Assembly (NCBI GenBank): GCA_031976225.1
Contig: DALYLQ010000004.1
Span: 35,961-99,960 of the forward strand
From: UBA10646 sp003456175
Lineage (GTDB): Bacteria; Bacteroidota; Bacteroidia; Chitinophagales; Chitinophagaceae
Direction of reading: 5' to 3'
Length of the DNA: 64,000 nt
Shown here: one piece after another, positions 33,987 through 42,218 of the stretch
Position numbering within the stretch: the first letter of the stretch is position 1
Layout of the letters: the number at the start of each line of letters is the position of its first letter
Translations under genes and position numbers: made by a program
The notes under the pieces: model-generated
What the model was told of the DNA's origin: nothing
Databases searched by the model: none
Seen by the model: the letters and a program-made list of their open reading frames with translations, nothing else

Positions 33987-35339
33987 ATGCATCGTCAATC
34001 AACGATTTTATTCGTATTATTCGTGCTGGCTGTATCGTGTAAGGTTCAAAAGGCTAATCAACGGCTGCACCTTACGGTAAATGCTAACGCAACAGTGATT
34101 GATAGTTTCTTAGCATTGCCAGATTTGGCACAGGCACATGTAGGCATTGCTGTGTACGACATGGAGGACAAGCACTACTTGTACAACTATCAAGCAACTA
34201 AAAATTTTATACCAGCAAGTACAACCAAATTGCTTACAGCGTATGCTGCCATGCGTTTTTTAGGTGATAGCATACCTGCCATGCGTTACGAGTTAGACAG
34301 TGCTCTACAGCAACTAACACTTTATCCAACGGGTGATCCTACTTTGCTACACAGCGATTTTAGCAATCATCGCTTGCTCCCATACTTGCAGCACTTAATT
34401 GTGCAGAAAAAGCTAAATCCCGTATTTAAGCATCAAGGAAGCATAGAGAAGTACGGTATGGGCTGGGCCTGGGACGATTTTGATGCCGACTACATGCCCG
34501 AACGTAGCCTGATACCGATATATGGTAACACGCTACGTTGGTCTTTATCAGGTGGAGCGTTGCAAATTCAACCCAAGTATTGGATGCAAAAGCATGAGGT
34601 TGGCACTAAGGGGCTCCACGAAATTAAGCTACCAAACGATAGCATGTTTTACTTGCAGCGTAGTGCCAACGCTAACAGCGTTGTTGCAGTACCTTCCAAT
34701 AGAAAGTTCTCTACTATTGTATTTCCTGTTTTTGATGCTGCGAATAATAATAGTTGGCTACTATACGATACTGTTCGTAATCTTAAGTCATCTGCCTTAA
34801 ACCTTCCTGTTGGTAAGCACACAATTCATAGCGTGCCTACCGATACTTTGCTAAAGTTGTGCATGTATCGCAGCGATAATTTTTATGCGGAGCAGCTCTT
34901 ATTGCTTACAGGTAATGAGGTAACGGGTAGTTTTGGCGAACGTAACTTTATAAATTACTTACTAAAGTCAGAACTTAGTCAATTACCCTTTGCACCTCGT
35001 TGGGTCGATGGTAGCGGACTTAGTAGATACAATCTAATAAGTCCGGCTGCACAAGTTGCCCTATTAGAAAAAATGCATCAAAACATAGGTTGGCGGCGTA
35101 TTACGGCGGTATTGCCTACAGGTAATCAAGGCACATTGCGCAACTACTACACAGGCTTATCGGGTCGTATTTATGCTAAAACGGGTACTTTAAGTAACAA
35201 CGTTTGCCTAGCTGGTTTTTTAATAACAGCTAGTGGCAAAAAGCTCGCCTTTAGTGTAATGGTGAATAACCATATGGGTAATGTAACCAACATACGCCGT
35301 GCTGTAGAACGTTTTTTAACAGGCGTAGCTGCTCAATAG
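33987..35339 (+). CDS. dacB: D-alanyl-D-alanine carboxypeptidase/endopeptidase, PBP4 type
   Basis: A class C penicillin-binding protein (S13 family) acting on peptidoglycan peptides. The 450-aa product is a lipoprotein (lipobox LAVSC, Cys18) and so membrane-anchored. Active-site motifs are SxxK in PASTTKLLTAYAAM, SxN in YRSDNFYAEQLLLL and KTG in YAKTGTLSN. Length and order fit the family. The dispersed element at 34068 falls just after the lipobox and encodes L-H-L-T-V-N-A. It starts four bases after the CoA-binding gene and ends at a strong bidirectional hairpin. Confidence 0.92.
   Translation: MHRQSTILFVLFVLAVSCKVQKANQRLHLTVNANATVIDSFLALPDLAQAHVGIAVYDMEDKHYLYNYQATKNFIPASTTKLLTAYAAMRFLGDSIPAMRYELDSALQQLTLYPTGDPTLLHSDFSNHRLLPYLQHLIVQKKLNPVFKHQGSIEKYGMGWAWDDFDADYMPERSLIPIYGNTLRWSLSGGALQIQPKYWMQKHEVGTKGLHEIKLPNDSMFYLQRSANANSVVAVPSNRKFSTIVFPVFDAANNNSWLLYDTVRNLKSSALNLPVGKHTIHSVPTDTLLKLCMYRSDNFYAEQLLLLTGNEVTGSFGERNFINYLLKSELSQLPFAPRWVDGSGLSRYNLISPAAQVALLEKMHQNIGWRRITAVLPTGNQGTLRNYYTGLSGRIYAKTGTLSNNVCLAGFLITASGKKLAFSVMVNNHMGNVTNIRRAVERFLTGVAAQ
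34068..34083 (-). repeat. Dispersed hairpin element inside dacB
   Basis: CACCTTACGGTAAATG, read H-L-T-V-N-A, identical in base sequence and frame to the copy in the RND permease at 48362. Confidence 0.8.
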
Positions 35340-35409
35340 TAGTACTACAGTTGAACGGTGCCAACACCACAACTGTTACCTAGTAGTACTAATGTTGGGC
35401 CAACACAAT

Positions 35410-35452
35410 AACAATAAAAAGGGCAACGCTATGCGTTGCCCTTTTTATTGTT
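35410..35452. terminator. Bidirectional terminator hairpin
   Basis: A perfect 20-base-pair stem (35410-35429 with 35433-35452), loop TAT. The G/C core GGGCAACGC is flanked by A-run and T-run, so it can terminate dacB and the convergent aminotransferase gene. Confidence 0.88.
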
Positions 35453-35456
35453 GCCA

Positions 35457-35471
35457 TTACTTACGTACATG
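35457..35471. repeat. Class II short palindrome, variant
   Basis: TTACTTACGTACATG, immediately before the aminotransferase stop codon. Confidence 0.4.
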
Positions 35472-35472
35472 T

Positions 35473-36690
35473 TTATACAGCAGCTGTTTGTTGTGCTAAT
35501 ACTTTTTGTAATACAGCTACCATTTTGGTGCCTTTTTCATGAATTTGTTCTTCTGTCCAACTTAAGCTAATCGCAGTACTAATACAACGGCTCATTACAG
35601 CATCGCTTATGCTAAAATCTTGTGTGGCCAATGCTAATAAAGCCTCACGTTGGGCATCACTTAGACGGTTTAAAGTGGTAGCTTCTTTTAAATGATGCCA
35701 TTTTTTAATATAGTGCCAATTGTTATCGAACCAGTAAAAATTACCAGCGAGTAAGCCTTGCGCCTTCATTTCGGTAACAAAAGCTTGCATAAGTTCTGCT
35801 GTAGGTAAGAACCAACTCAAGAAGGCAGCATTATCACCTTCGGGGTCAGGAACAACTCTAAAGCTAACTTCTGGAATTTGTTCTAAGTAGCTACGCAATA
35901 GCTTGTTATTGTGGCGTTGCATAGCCAAAATAGTATCGAGTTTTTGTATTTGTGCCAAGCCTACAGCTGCGTGTAGTTCGCTTATTCGGAAGTTGTAACC
36001 AATAAATGGATGTAAATCTGCACCACGGTCAGCGCCTTTATGGTCGTGACCATGATCGGTATAGCCATCGCTTTTTTCCCATACCTCGTGGTTGTTGGTC
36101 ATTACTACACCGCCTTCACCACAAGTAATGGTTTTTACAAAATCGAAGCTAAATGTACCCGCATGGCCAATGGTACCAAGTTTTTTGCCTTTATAAGTAC
36201 CGCCAATACTCTGGCAAGCATCTTCTAAAAGAATAAGTTTATGCTCATTGCATATTGCTTGAAGCGCATCTAAATCGGCCATACTACCGCACATGTGTAC
36301 GGGCATAACACACTTTGTACGCGGTGTAACAGCCGCTGCTACTGCAGCAGGGTTAAGTGTTAATGTTTCATCTACATCTACCAATACCGGAATGGCACCT
36401 ACGCTAAGTACCGCTTCAAAACTTGCCACAAAAGTGAAGCTTGGCATAATTACTTCATCGCCGGCACCAATGCCTAAGGCTGCCATGGCAGTAGTAAGTG
36501 CGGCAGTACCACTACTAGTGAGGTGAGCATATTGGCAACCGAAAACTTCGGTAATTGCATTTTCAAGTTCTTGCGCTTTCCAAATGCCTTTACGGGGGCC
36601 ATCAAAGCCATAGCGCATTAAAATGCCGGTTTCAAGCACATCGTTCACATGCTTACGTTCTTCGGCACCAAACAATTCAAATCCGGGCAT
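35473..36690 (-). CDS. DegT/DnrJ/EryC1/StrS aminotransferase, KdnA-like
   Basis: A PLP-dependent sugar aminotransferase of 405 aa. The Schiff-base Lys is in FSFDFVKTITCGEGG, preceded by LTSSGTAALTTAM and LLEDACQSIGGTYKG. The start MPGFELFGAEERKHVNDVLE and the segments DHGHDHKGADRGADLHP and PEVSFRVVPDPEGD strongly recall KdnA, the Shewanella enzyme that puts an amino group on C8 of Kdo. That assignment rests on remembered similarity. No kdnB partner or sugar cluster lies nearby, so the substrate remains open. Confidence 0.82.
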   Translation of the reverse strand: MPGFELFGAEERKHVNDVLETGILMRYGFDGPRKGIWKAQELENAITEVFGCQYAHLTSSGTAALTTAMAALGIGAGDEVIMPSFTFVASFEAVLSVGAIPVLVDVDETLTLNPAAVAAAVTPRTKCVMPVHMCGSMADLDALQAICNEHKLILLEDACQSIGGTYKGKKLGTIGHAGTFSFDFVKTITCGEGGVVMTNNHEVWEKSDGYTDHGHDHKGADRGADLHPFIGYNFRISELHAAVGLAQIQKLDTILAMQRHNNKLLRSYLEQIPEVSFRVVPDPEGDNAAFLSWFLPTAELMQAFVTEMKAQGLLAGNFYWFDNNWHYIKKWHHLKEATTLNRLSDAQREALLALATQDFSISDAVMSRCISTAISLSWTEEQIHEKGTKMVAVLQKVLAQQTAAV

Positions 36691-37034
36691 ACATCAAAGT
36701 TTAGGATGCAAAAGTACATTTCCTGCAGCACTTCTCTTATTTCTGTTCAAGCGTTTCGATGAACGGCGGACGCTTTAAAAAGCGAACGTTCGTTTGTAAA
36801 GGGCGTGTTAACCTTACGGTAAATGCTTGTAAACTAACCACTGCTAGTTATTTCATGGGTTACTTTTGCATTGTTATCGCATTAATAGTTGTACCGTGCA
36901 CAGTTTGTAATTACAACACAACATTTTTTCGGAACACTTAGCCGAAAATATTCTTAACGATTACGCTTCCATAGTTCGATTTGCTCTGTCACTGAAAATT
37001 GGTTTTTTATTCAGTAACAAAAAAATGTATTTGT
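36691..37034. other. Intergenic region of 344 bases between divergent genes
   Basis: Holds one dispersed element (36810) and a palindromic stretch around AGCGAACGTTCGT (36781-36793). It must also hold the promoter of the secreted-protein gene, but I see no clear -7 box. A 60-codon frame (36759-36941) is not protein-like. Confidence 0.5.
36810..36825 (-). repeat. Dispersed hairpin element
   Basis: AACCTTACGGTAAATG, ACC...GGT form. Confidence 0.8.
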
Positions 37035-37427
37035 ATGAAAAAAGTAATCGTATCTCTAGCCGTTTTAGCACAAGTGGTAGTAGCAGGCAGCGCATTTGCC
37101 GGAGGTAACAACAACAACGACAAAAACGCAACACTACCTATAGCAGTTCTATCGAACGACGATGAAGCATTGTACATTAAAGTAGATGCTAGCATTATTG
37201 ATAGTAAGCGTCCTACCCTTGTAATTACCGATGCCAATGGCGATGAGTTGTTTAGAAAAACGTATAACAAAGCCAACGCCATTCAAAATGTGAAGTTGTT
37301 GAAAGAAAACGCCACATCGAACTTGGTGTATGTAACCCTGCGTAGCGAAGATGGCAAAATCACTAAAACCTATACGGTATCTACCAAAACACAAGTAGCA
37401 GAACAAGTAGAGGTAGCAGCCCTTTAA
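37035..37427 (+). CDS. Small secreted protein of unknown function
   Basis: A 130-aa exported protein with signal peptide MKKVIVSLAVLAQVVVAGSAFA followed by an Asn-rich linker (GGNNNNDKNA). The mature part has beta-strand character (LYIKVDASIIDSK, PTLVITDANGDELFRKTYNK, NLVYVTLRSEDGKITKTYTVS), like a single Ig or T9SS CTD-type sandwich. The ATG at 37035 opens the signal peptide; an earlier frame start at 36999 is rejected. A terminator follows, so it is monocistronic. Confidence 0.7.
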   Translation: MKKVIVSLAVLAQVVVAGSAFAGGNNNNDKNATLPIAVLSNDDEALYIKVDASIIDSKRPTLVITDANGDELFRKTYNKANAIQNVKLLKENATSNLVYVTLRSEDGKITKTYTVSTKTQVAEQVEVAAL

Positions 37428-37452
37428 ACAACCACTAATTTCCAAAATTGAG

Positions 37453-37488
37453 TAAAAAAAGCCGTTGGTAACAGCGGCTTTTTTATTT
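37453..37488 (+). terminator. Rho-independent terminator
   Basis: GCCGTTG pairs with CAGCGGC (one G-T pair) around a GTAA loop, flanked by seven A and seven T. Confidence 0.85.
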
Positions 37489-37600
37489 AATTAATTGCTG
37501 AGGTATCGTCATCAGCTCAATCTCGTTTCAAGATTTCCGTTGGTGTAATTTTAATAGAAACTAAATCTTTTTTAATAATTTCATTCTCAAATAGTCATAC

Positions 37601-39790
37601 ATGAAAAAAATTTACACCTTTTTACTCGCCCTGCTGACCATTGCAACCGGTCAAGCACAAATCAACTATGATTTTTCAGCTACAGCAGGCACATTTACAG
37701 AGTTGGTCGGAGGTACTAGCCCAACTTTTACGGCAGTTACAACCTATGGTGCTACTGATGAGGGGTACGCTAATAACTTGCCAATTGGTTTCACATTCGC
37801 TTATAATGGTAGCAATTACACCACCTTCCATATCAATTCGAACGGATTCATTGGTTTGGGTAGTGCCTTTACAGATAACGATGTTTATTGGCGCAATAGT
37901 ACAGGACTTGAAAATGGTCCTTTCAATGGTACAGCAAACGACATCACCGCATCTAGACCAATCATTGCCCCACTTTGGGATGACTTTGATATGGCGTCAA
38001 CTAGCAATGTAAGCTATTCAACATCTGGCGTGGCTGGTAACAGAATACTTACAGTACAATGGAAAGAAGTGCTATGGGGTTATCAAGCTACCACACCATG
38101 TATTTCCTTTCAAATAAAATTGTACGAACAAAACGGTAAAATAGAGTTCATTTATAGATCAGAAGCTGGTAGTTTAAGTGCTCCATCTGCATCTTCAGGT
38201 ATTACAGCCTCTGGTATTGGTGCTAACAACTTCATAAGTGTTAATGCACTTACATTAGCCGCTACTTCGAGTAAAACGGTACATACGAGTACAATAAACG
38301 CAAAGCCATCTGTAAATGGATTAACCTTTAACTTCACTCCTAGTACCTTGAGTCCACAAGATGCTCAGGTAGAAGGTTGGGTTAATCTTCCAGCAACAAC
38401 TTGTTTTTCAACGCCACAATCAATTACTGTAAGATTAAGAAATGCTGGTAGTAGCATTATTAATGCTAACGCAGTATCTATCAATTTAACATCAACTGGT
38501 GCTAATACTAGTAACAACTTAACTATTACCAACCCAACAAGTATTGCTGTAGGCGCAACACAAGATGTTACATTCACCAATGTTAATCTTAACCTTACAG
38601 GTGCTACAGTTTTAACAGCAGTTGCTACTTTAGCAAGTGATCCTACTAGATCAAACGATACAGGCAGAGTTACAATTAATACTGCTCCTAGTGTAAGTAC
38701 CTTCCCTGTTAATGAAAGTGCCGAAGTAAATCCGCTTACATTTGGATGGCTGCGAGCTATAGCAGGTAGCAATGCTTGGGCGTTGGAAACCAACGGATAT
38801 AGAAATGCTGATTTAACGGCTAACACTGCCGATTCATTGTACCCACAAAGTGGCAGTACGTTCTTCTTGTTCAACAGTTATAATGCACCAGCAGGCACAA
38901 GAACAATTTTATATTCAAACTGCTTTAACTTACCCACAGCATCAACAGGCATGCAGTTTGATATCAGCTTCTGGATGAGTCACGATACAAGCTATGCTAA
39001 TGATAGAGATAGTTTGTATTTGGTTATTAGTACTGATAGAGGACAAACATGGAATCGTATTCAAGGCTTCCAACGTTACGATCCTCTATTTACTATCCCG
39101 AACTGGAAAGTTGAAAATATCAGCTTGTTAGCTTATGCAGGTCAAACAATACAAATTGGTTTTGAAGGCGTTAGTAAGTTTGGTAATATCATAGGATTAG
39201 ATAATATTGTTGTTAGAGCAAATGCAGCATTACCTGTAACATTTGCTTCTTTCACGGGCAAAACAGATGGTACATCTAATGTGTTAAATTGGACAACAGC
39301 CAATGAGCAAAATAACCAAGGTTTCGAAGTGCTTAGAAGCACAGATGGCAGAAGCTTCAGCAAAATAGGCTTTGTTGCTTCAACACATGAAACAACAACT
39401 AGAACTACTAGTTACAGTTTTACAGATAAGAATGCTGCAAGTGCCACCAACTACTATCGATTAAAGCAATTAGATAAAGATGGTAAATCAAGCTACAGCA
39501 GTGTTGTGGTGTTAAGAAGAGGTGGACGCAAATTAGAGATTGCGAACATCTATCCAAACCCAACAGTTGATGTACTTAATGCCGTTATTAGCAGCGATAA
39601 AGAAGAAAAAGTAACATTAGCTATTGTTGATATTGCAGGACGTGTAATTACTTCACAGCAAGTTACAACCACTCTTGGAAGCGTTAATGTGTCATTTAAT
39701 ATTAAGTCTCTATCTAAAGGAACTTACTTTATTAAGTTAATCAATACCTCAACAAGCGAAACACAAACTGAACGTTTTATCAAGCAATAA
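37601..39790 (+). CDS. Secreted beta-rich protein with T9SS type A sorting domain
   Basis: A 729-aa exported protein. The signal peptide is MKKIYTFLLALLTIATGQAQ. The N-terminal 230 residues (PIGFTFAYNGSNYTTFHINSNGFIGLG, later APLWDDFD) resemble an adhesion-type beta domain, followed by CARDB-like and jelly-roll-like regions. The last 80 residues (IANIYPNPTVDVLNAVI, then SKGTYFIKLINTSTSETQTERFIK) form a T9SS C-terminal sorting domain, implying export and surface attachment by the type IX system. Arginine is mostly AGA, unlike the CGT-rich neighbours. The binding target is unknown. Confidence 0.85.
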   Translation: MKKIYTFLLALLTIATGQAQINYDFSATAGTFTELVGGTSPTFTAVTTYGATDEGYANNLPIGFTFAYNGSNYTTFHINSNGFIGLGSAFTDNDVYWRNSTGLENGPFNGTANDITASRPIIAPLWDDFDMASTSNVSYSTSGVAGNRILTVQWKEVLWGYQATTPCISFQIKLYEQNGKIEFIYRSEAGSLSAPSASSGITASGIGANNFISVNALTLAATSSKTVHTSTINAKPSVNGLTFNFTPSTLSPQDAQVEGWVNLPATTCFSTPQSITVRLRNAGSSIINANAVSINLTSTGANTSNNLTITNPTSIAVGATQDVTFTNVNLNLTGATVLTAVATLASDPTRSNDTGRVTINTAPSVSTFPVNESAEVNPLTFGWLRAIAGSNAWALETNGYRNADLTANTADSLYPQSGSTFFLFNSYNAPAGTRTILYSNCFNLPTASTGMQFDISFWMSHDTSYANDRDSLYLVISTDRGQTWNRIQGFQRYDPLFTIPNWKVENISLLAYAGQTIQIGFEGVSKFGNIIGLDNIVVRANAALPVTFASFTGKTDGTSNVLNWTTANEQNNQGFEVLRSTDGRSFSKIGFVASTHETTTRTTSYSFTDKNAASATNYYRLKQLDKDGKSSYSSVVVLRRGGRKLEIANIYPNPTVDVLNAVISSDKEEKVTLAIVDIAGRVITSQQVTTTLGSVNVSFNIKSLSKGTYFIKLINTSTSETQTERFIKQ

Positions 39791-39801
39791 CAATCTATTT
39801 T

Positions 39802-39853
39802 AATAGCAATAAAAAAGCTGTCTCAAATCAGAGACAGCTTTTTTATTGCTATT
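39802..39853. terminator. Bidirectional terminator hairpin
   Basis: A perfect 23-base-pair stem (39802-39824 with 39831-39853), loop AAATCA. The core AAGCTGTCTC lies between an A-run and a T-run, after the T9SS gene. Confidence 0.88.
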
Positions 39854-39897
39854 ATATCAGTAAAACACCTTGCGTAAATCAAATACAACAAAAGCGT

Positions 39898-39912
39898 ATT
39901 TACGTAAGTACC
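39898..39912. repeat. Class II short palindrome
   Basis: TATTTACGTAAGTAC, just after the ybjQ remnant on the minus strand. Confidence 0.5.
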
Positions 39913-39917
39913 CCTAT

Positions 39918-40086
39918 TTATACACTTACAGCAGTTCCCGTGGCTACTACCATGAGCATGCTACCGCCGTTACCCACTGTTTCAAAATCTAGGTCAACGC
40001 CAACAATAGCATTGGCGCCAAGCGCTTGTGCTTTTTGTTGTAGTTCGGCCATTGCGTTCAATGGTGTTGGTTGTTGTAATAATCAT
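39918..40086 (-). pseudogene. ybjQ-family (UPF0145) gene with internal deletion
   Basis: The minus strand first reads MIITTTNTIE from the ATG at 40086, the usual N-terminus of the YbjQ heavy-metal-binding-domain family. After the junction near 40053 a different frame reads MAELQQKAQALGANAIVGVD then LDFETVGNGGSMLMVVATGT and AVSV to the stop at 39918, the usual C-terminus. The family is about 105 residues; the middle of about 50 residues is missing and the two ends are out of frame. The C-terminal frame has its own ATG (40052), but a functional 44-residue product is unlikely. Confidence 0.8.
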
Positions 40087-40117
40087 AAAATGTACTTTTC
40101 GTAAATGTACTAAACCT

Positions 40118-40600
40118 TTAAACGTGTGCAGGTTGTATTAAGGTTACAATTTTCTCAAGCCAAGTTTGATCTATTGTATCAAAGGTGTTCAATGCAACGC
40201 TATCAACATCAAGTACGCCCCATACCTCGCCTTGGTGTATCAGCGGTACAACAATTTCACTTTTACTCAAGCTACTGCAAGCAATATGTCCTGGAAATGC
40301 TTCAACATCAGGTACAATAAGTGTTTCAGCTTGTGCCCATGCCGTGCCGCAAACACCCTTACCCTTGCGAATGCGAGTACATGCTATAGGCCCCTGAAAA
40401 GGGCCAAGTACTAATTCGTCACCTTTTACCAAATAAAATCCTACCCAAAGCCAGCCGAATTGTTCTTTCAAGGCCGCCGCAACATTAGCAAGGTTAGCTA
40501 CCAAATCGGTTTCACCAGTGAGTAAGCCTTCAATTTGAGGATACAATGCCTCGTATTGTTCTGTCTTAGAACCTTGTACAATATGTAAATCTTCTGCCAT
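40118..40600 (-). CDS. msrC: Free methionine-(R)-sulfoxide reductase (GAF type)
   Basis: A GAF-domain fRMsr that reduces free Met-R-sulfoxide, 160 aa. The catalytic Cys residues are conserved: IACTRIRKGKGVCGTAWAQ and FPGHIACSS, giving the three-Cys pattern. SEIVVPLIHQGEVWGVLDVDS completes the GAF core. It lies 45 bases downstream of the yjjG-like gene on the same strand, with a dispersed element in the gap. Confidence 0.92.
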   Translation of the reverse strand: MAEDLHIVQGSKTEQYEALYPQIEGLLTGETDLVANLANVAAALKEQFGWLWVGFYLVKGDELVLGPFQGPIACTRIRKGKGVCGTAWAQAETLIVPDVEAFPGHIACSSLSKSEIVVPLIHQGEVWGVLDVDSVALNTFDTIDQTWLEKIVTLIQPAHV

Positions 40601-40617
40601 AAAAAATGTGTTGTATA

Positions 40618-40633
40618 TACCTTACGGTAAATG
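40618..40633 (-). repeat. Dispersed hairpin element
   Basis: TACCTTACGGTAAATG, consensus, in the 45-base gap between yjjG and msrC. Confidence 0.85.
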
Positions 40634-40645
40634 AGCTAACGATGT

Positions 40646-41347
40646 TTAAAATATATTTTTAAGTGCTTGTAAGTCTGTAACGGTATAAGTGGCATTAACA
40701 GTAGGTTTCTTTTGTAAGTGATTCACCCAAACTGTATGCCAACCTGCATTGTTGCCGCCTGCAATATCGGCTTCTTCATTATCGCCAATAATAATACTTT
40801 CTGAAGCAGTTGCATTAGCGGCCTGCAACGCATAGTCGAAAATGGCCTTTTTAGGTTTTAAACTGCCACTAGCTTCGCTTGTTATAACATGTGTGAAAAA
40901 ATGTTTGATGCCGCTATGTCTGATTTTGTGGTGTTGTACCTCTTCAAAACCATTGGTAATAAGGTGTAACGTATAACCTTTCGCTTGCAGATACGTAAGA
41001 ATTTCTACTGTGTAAGGGAATAAAGCTGTGCGTTCAGGTAACCCCGCCAAAAAATCAATCGATAGTTGCTTGCTCAATGCTTCATCGGCTACTTTATCAT
41101 CAAGTAAGGTGAACCACATTCGCTTCCATCGTAGTTCTTCTTGCTTTATAAAGCCGTTGGTATAACGTTTCCACAAGCGTTCATTGTGCTGTAAGTACCG
41201 TTCAAAAAAAGTATCAAAATCACTTACGCCACGTGTTTGCAATGCATACTTTTCGTGTAAGTGTTGCAGTGTTAGCCTACTGTTGGTATCAAAATCCCAC
41301 AGCGTATGATCTAAATCAAAGAAAAGGTGGCGATAAAGCATGTTCAT
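40646..41347 (-). CDS. yjjG: YjjG-family noncanonical pyrimidine nucleotidase (HAD)
   Basis: A HAD-superfamily phosphatase that in E. coli removes phosphate from noncanonical pyrimidine nucleotides. The 233-aa protein has the nucleophile motif FFDLDHTLWDFDTNS near the N-terminus, cap helices, motif II LHLITNGFEEVQ, the Lys in SLKPKKAIFDYAL and motif III IIIGDNEEADIAGGNNAGW. The ATG at 41347 puts motif I at residue 9; a frame extended to 41407 has no support. The gene is divergent from the SDR gene. Confidence 0.88.
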   Translation of the reverse strand: MNMLYRHLFFDLDHTLWDFDTNSRLTLQHLHEKYALQTRGVSDFDTFFERYLQHNERLWKRYTNGFIKQEELRWKRMWFTLLDDKVADEALSKQLSIDFLAGLPERTALFPYTVEILTYLQAKGYTLHLITNGFEEVQHHKIRHSGIKHFFTHVITSEASGSLKPKKAIFDYALQAANATASESIIIGDNEEADIAGGNNAGWHTVWVNHLQKKPTVNATYTVTDLQALKNIF

Positions 41348-41467
41348 ACTGCGAATGTCATGTTTTTTTAACTGCCAAATACTGCTGCTATTCGGCTTAT
41401 CGGGCATTTAACAGCATCTTTGCGGTAAGTTGCTTTCGAGCGTGTATTCAAGTATAAAATCAATAGT

Positions 41468-42169
41468 ATGCATATTGTTATCACCGGCGCTTCAAAAGGT
41501 TTAGGTAGGGCTATTGCGTTAGCATTTGCCCGTAAGGGCCAACAACATTTCTATTGTTGTGCCCGTAATATAGCGGGGTTAGAAGTGCTAAAAGCCGAGC
41601 TCTTGGCAATCAATCCTGCGCATGTGGTACATATGTTTGCGGTTGATATGGCCCATGAAACATCGGTAAAAAACTTTGCTCATAGTTGTTTAGCTATGGC
41701 TACTCCCGATATTGTAATTAACAATGCCGGACAGTTTATACCGGGTAATGTACATAATGAAGCCGAAGGTGCCTTACGGCAAATGTTAGACGTTAATTTA
41801 ATGAGTGCATATCACTTAACACGAGCTTTGCTTACTGCCATGATGCAACAGCAAAGCGGGCATATTTTCAACGTTTGTTCTATCGCTTCTTTGGCGGCTT
41901 ACACGGGTGGAGGTGCGTACAGTATCAGCAAATTTGCATTGGCCGGATTGAGTCAAAACTTAAGGGAAGAACTAAAGCCATATGGCATCAAAGTAACGGC
42001 TGTATATCCTGGGGCAGCTTATACCGATAGCTGGATTGGCTCTGGTGTTAGCGAGCAACGTATTATGGAAGCCAACGATATTGCAGCAATGGTTACAGCT
42101 GCCGCAAGCTTATCGCCGCAAGCTTGTGTTGAAAGTATCTTGTTGCAACCGCAACTTGGGCCATTATAA
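41468..42169 (+). CDS. SDR-family oxidoreductase
   Basis: A classical short-chain dehydrogenase of 233 aa. The NAD(P) loop is VITGASKGLGRAIA, then NNAGQF, the catalytic Ser in VCSIASLAAYTGG and the Tyr-Lys pair in AYSISKFALAG. The PGAAYTDSW segment after the catalytic site is also typical. The substrate cannot be named. It ends 49 bases before purD. A dispersed element at 41770 is read G-A-L-R-Q-M-L. Confidence 0.88.
   Translation: MHIVITGASKGLGRAIALAFARKGQQHFYCCARNIAGLEVLKAELLAINPAHVVHMFAVDMAHETSVKNFAHSCLAMATPDIVINNAGQFIPGNVHNEAEGALRQMLDVNLMSAYHLTRALLTAMMQQQSGHIFNVCSIASLAAYTGGGAYSISKFALAGLSQNLREELKPYGIKVTAVYPGAAYTDSWIGSGVSEQRIMEANDIAAMVTAAASLSPQACVESILLQPQLGPL
41770..41785 (-). repeat. Dispersed hairpin element inside the SDR gene
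   Basis: TGCCTTACGGCAAATG, GCC...GGC form, read A-L-R-Q-M. Confidence 0.8.
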
Positions 42170-42218
42170 AATTAGAGTTCCTCAATATAACCTTACAAAA
42201 AATCGTTTGCTTTGCGGC

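Noticed and set aside
36759..36941. 60-codon frame upstream of the small secreted protein
   Set aside because: Random-looking residues, with a dispersed element inside.
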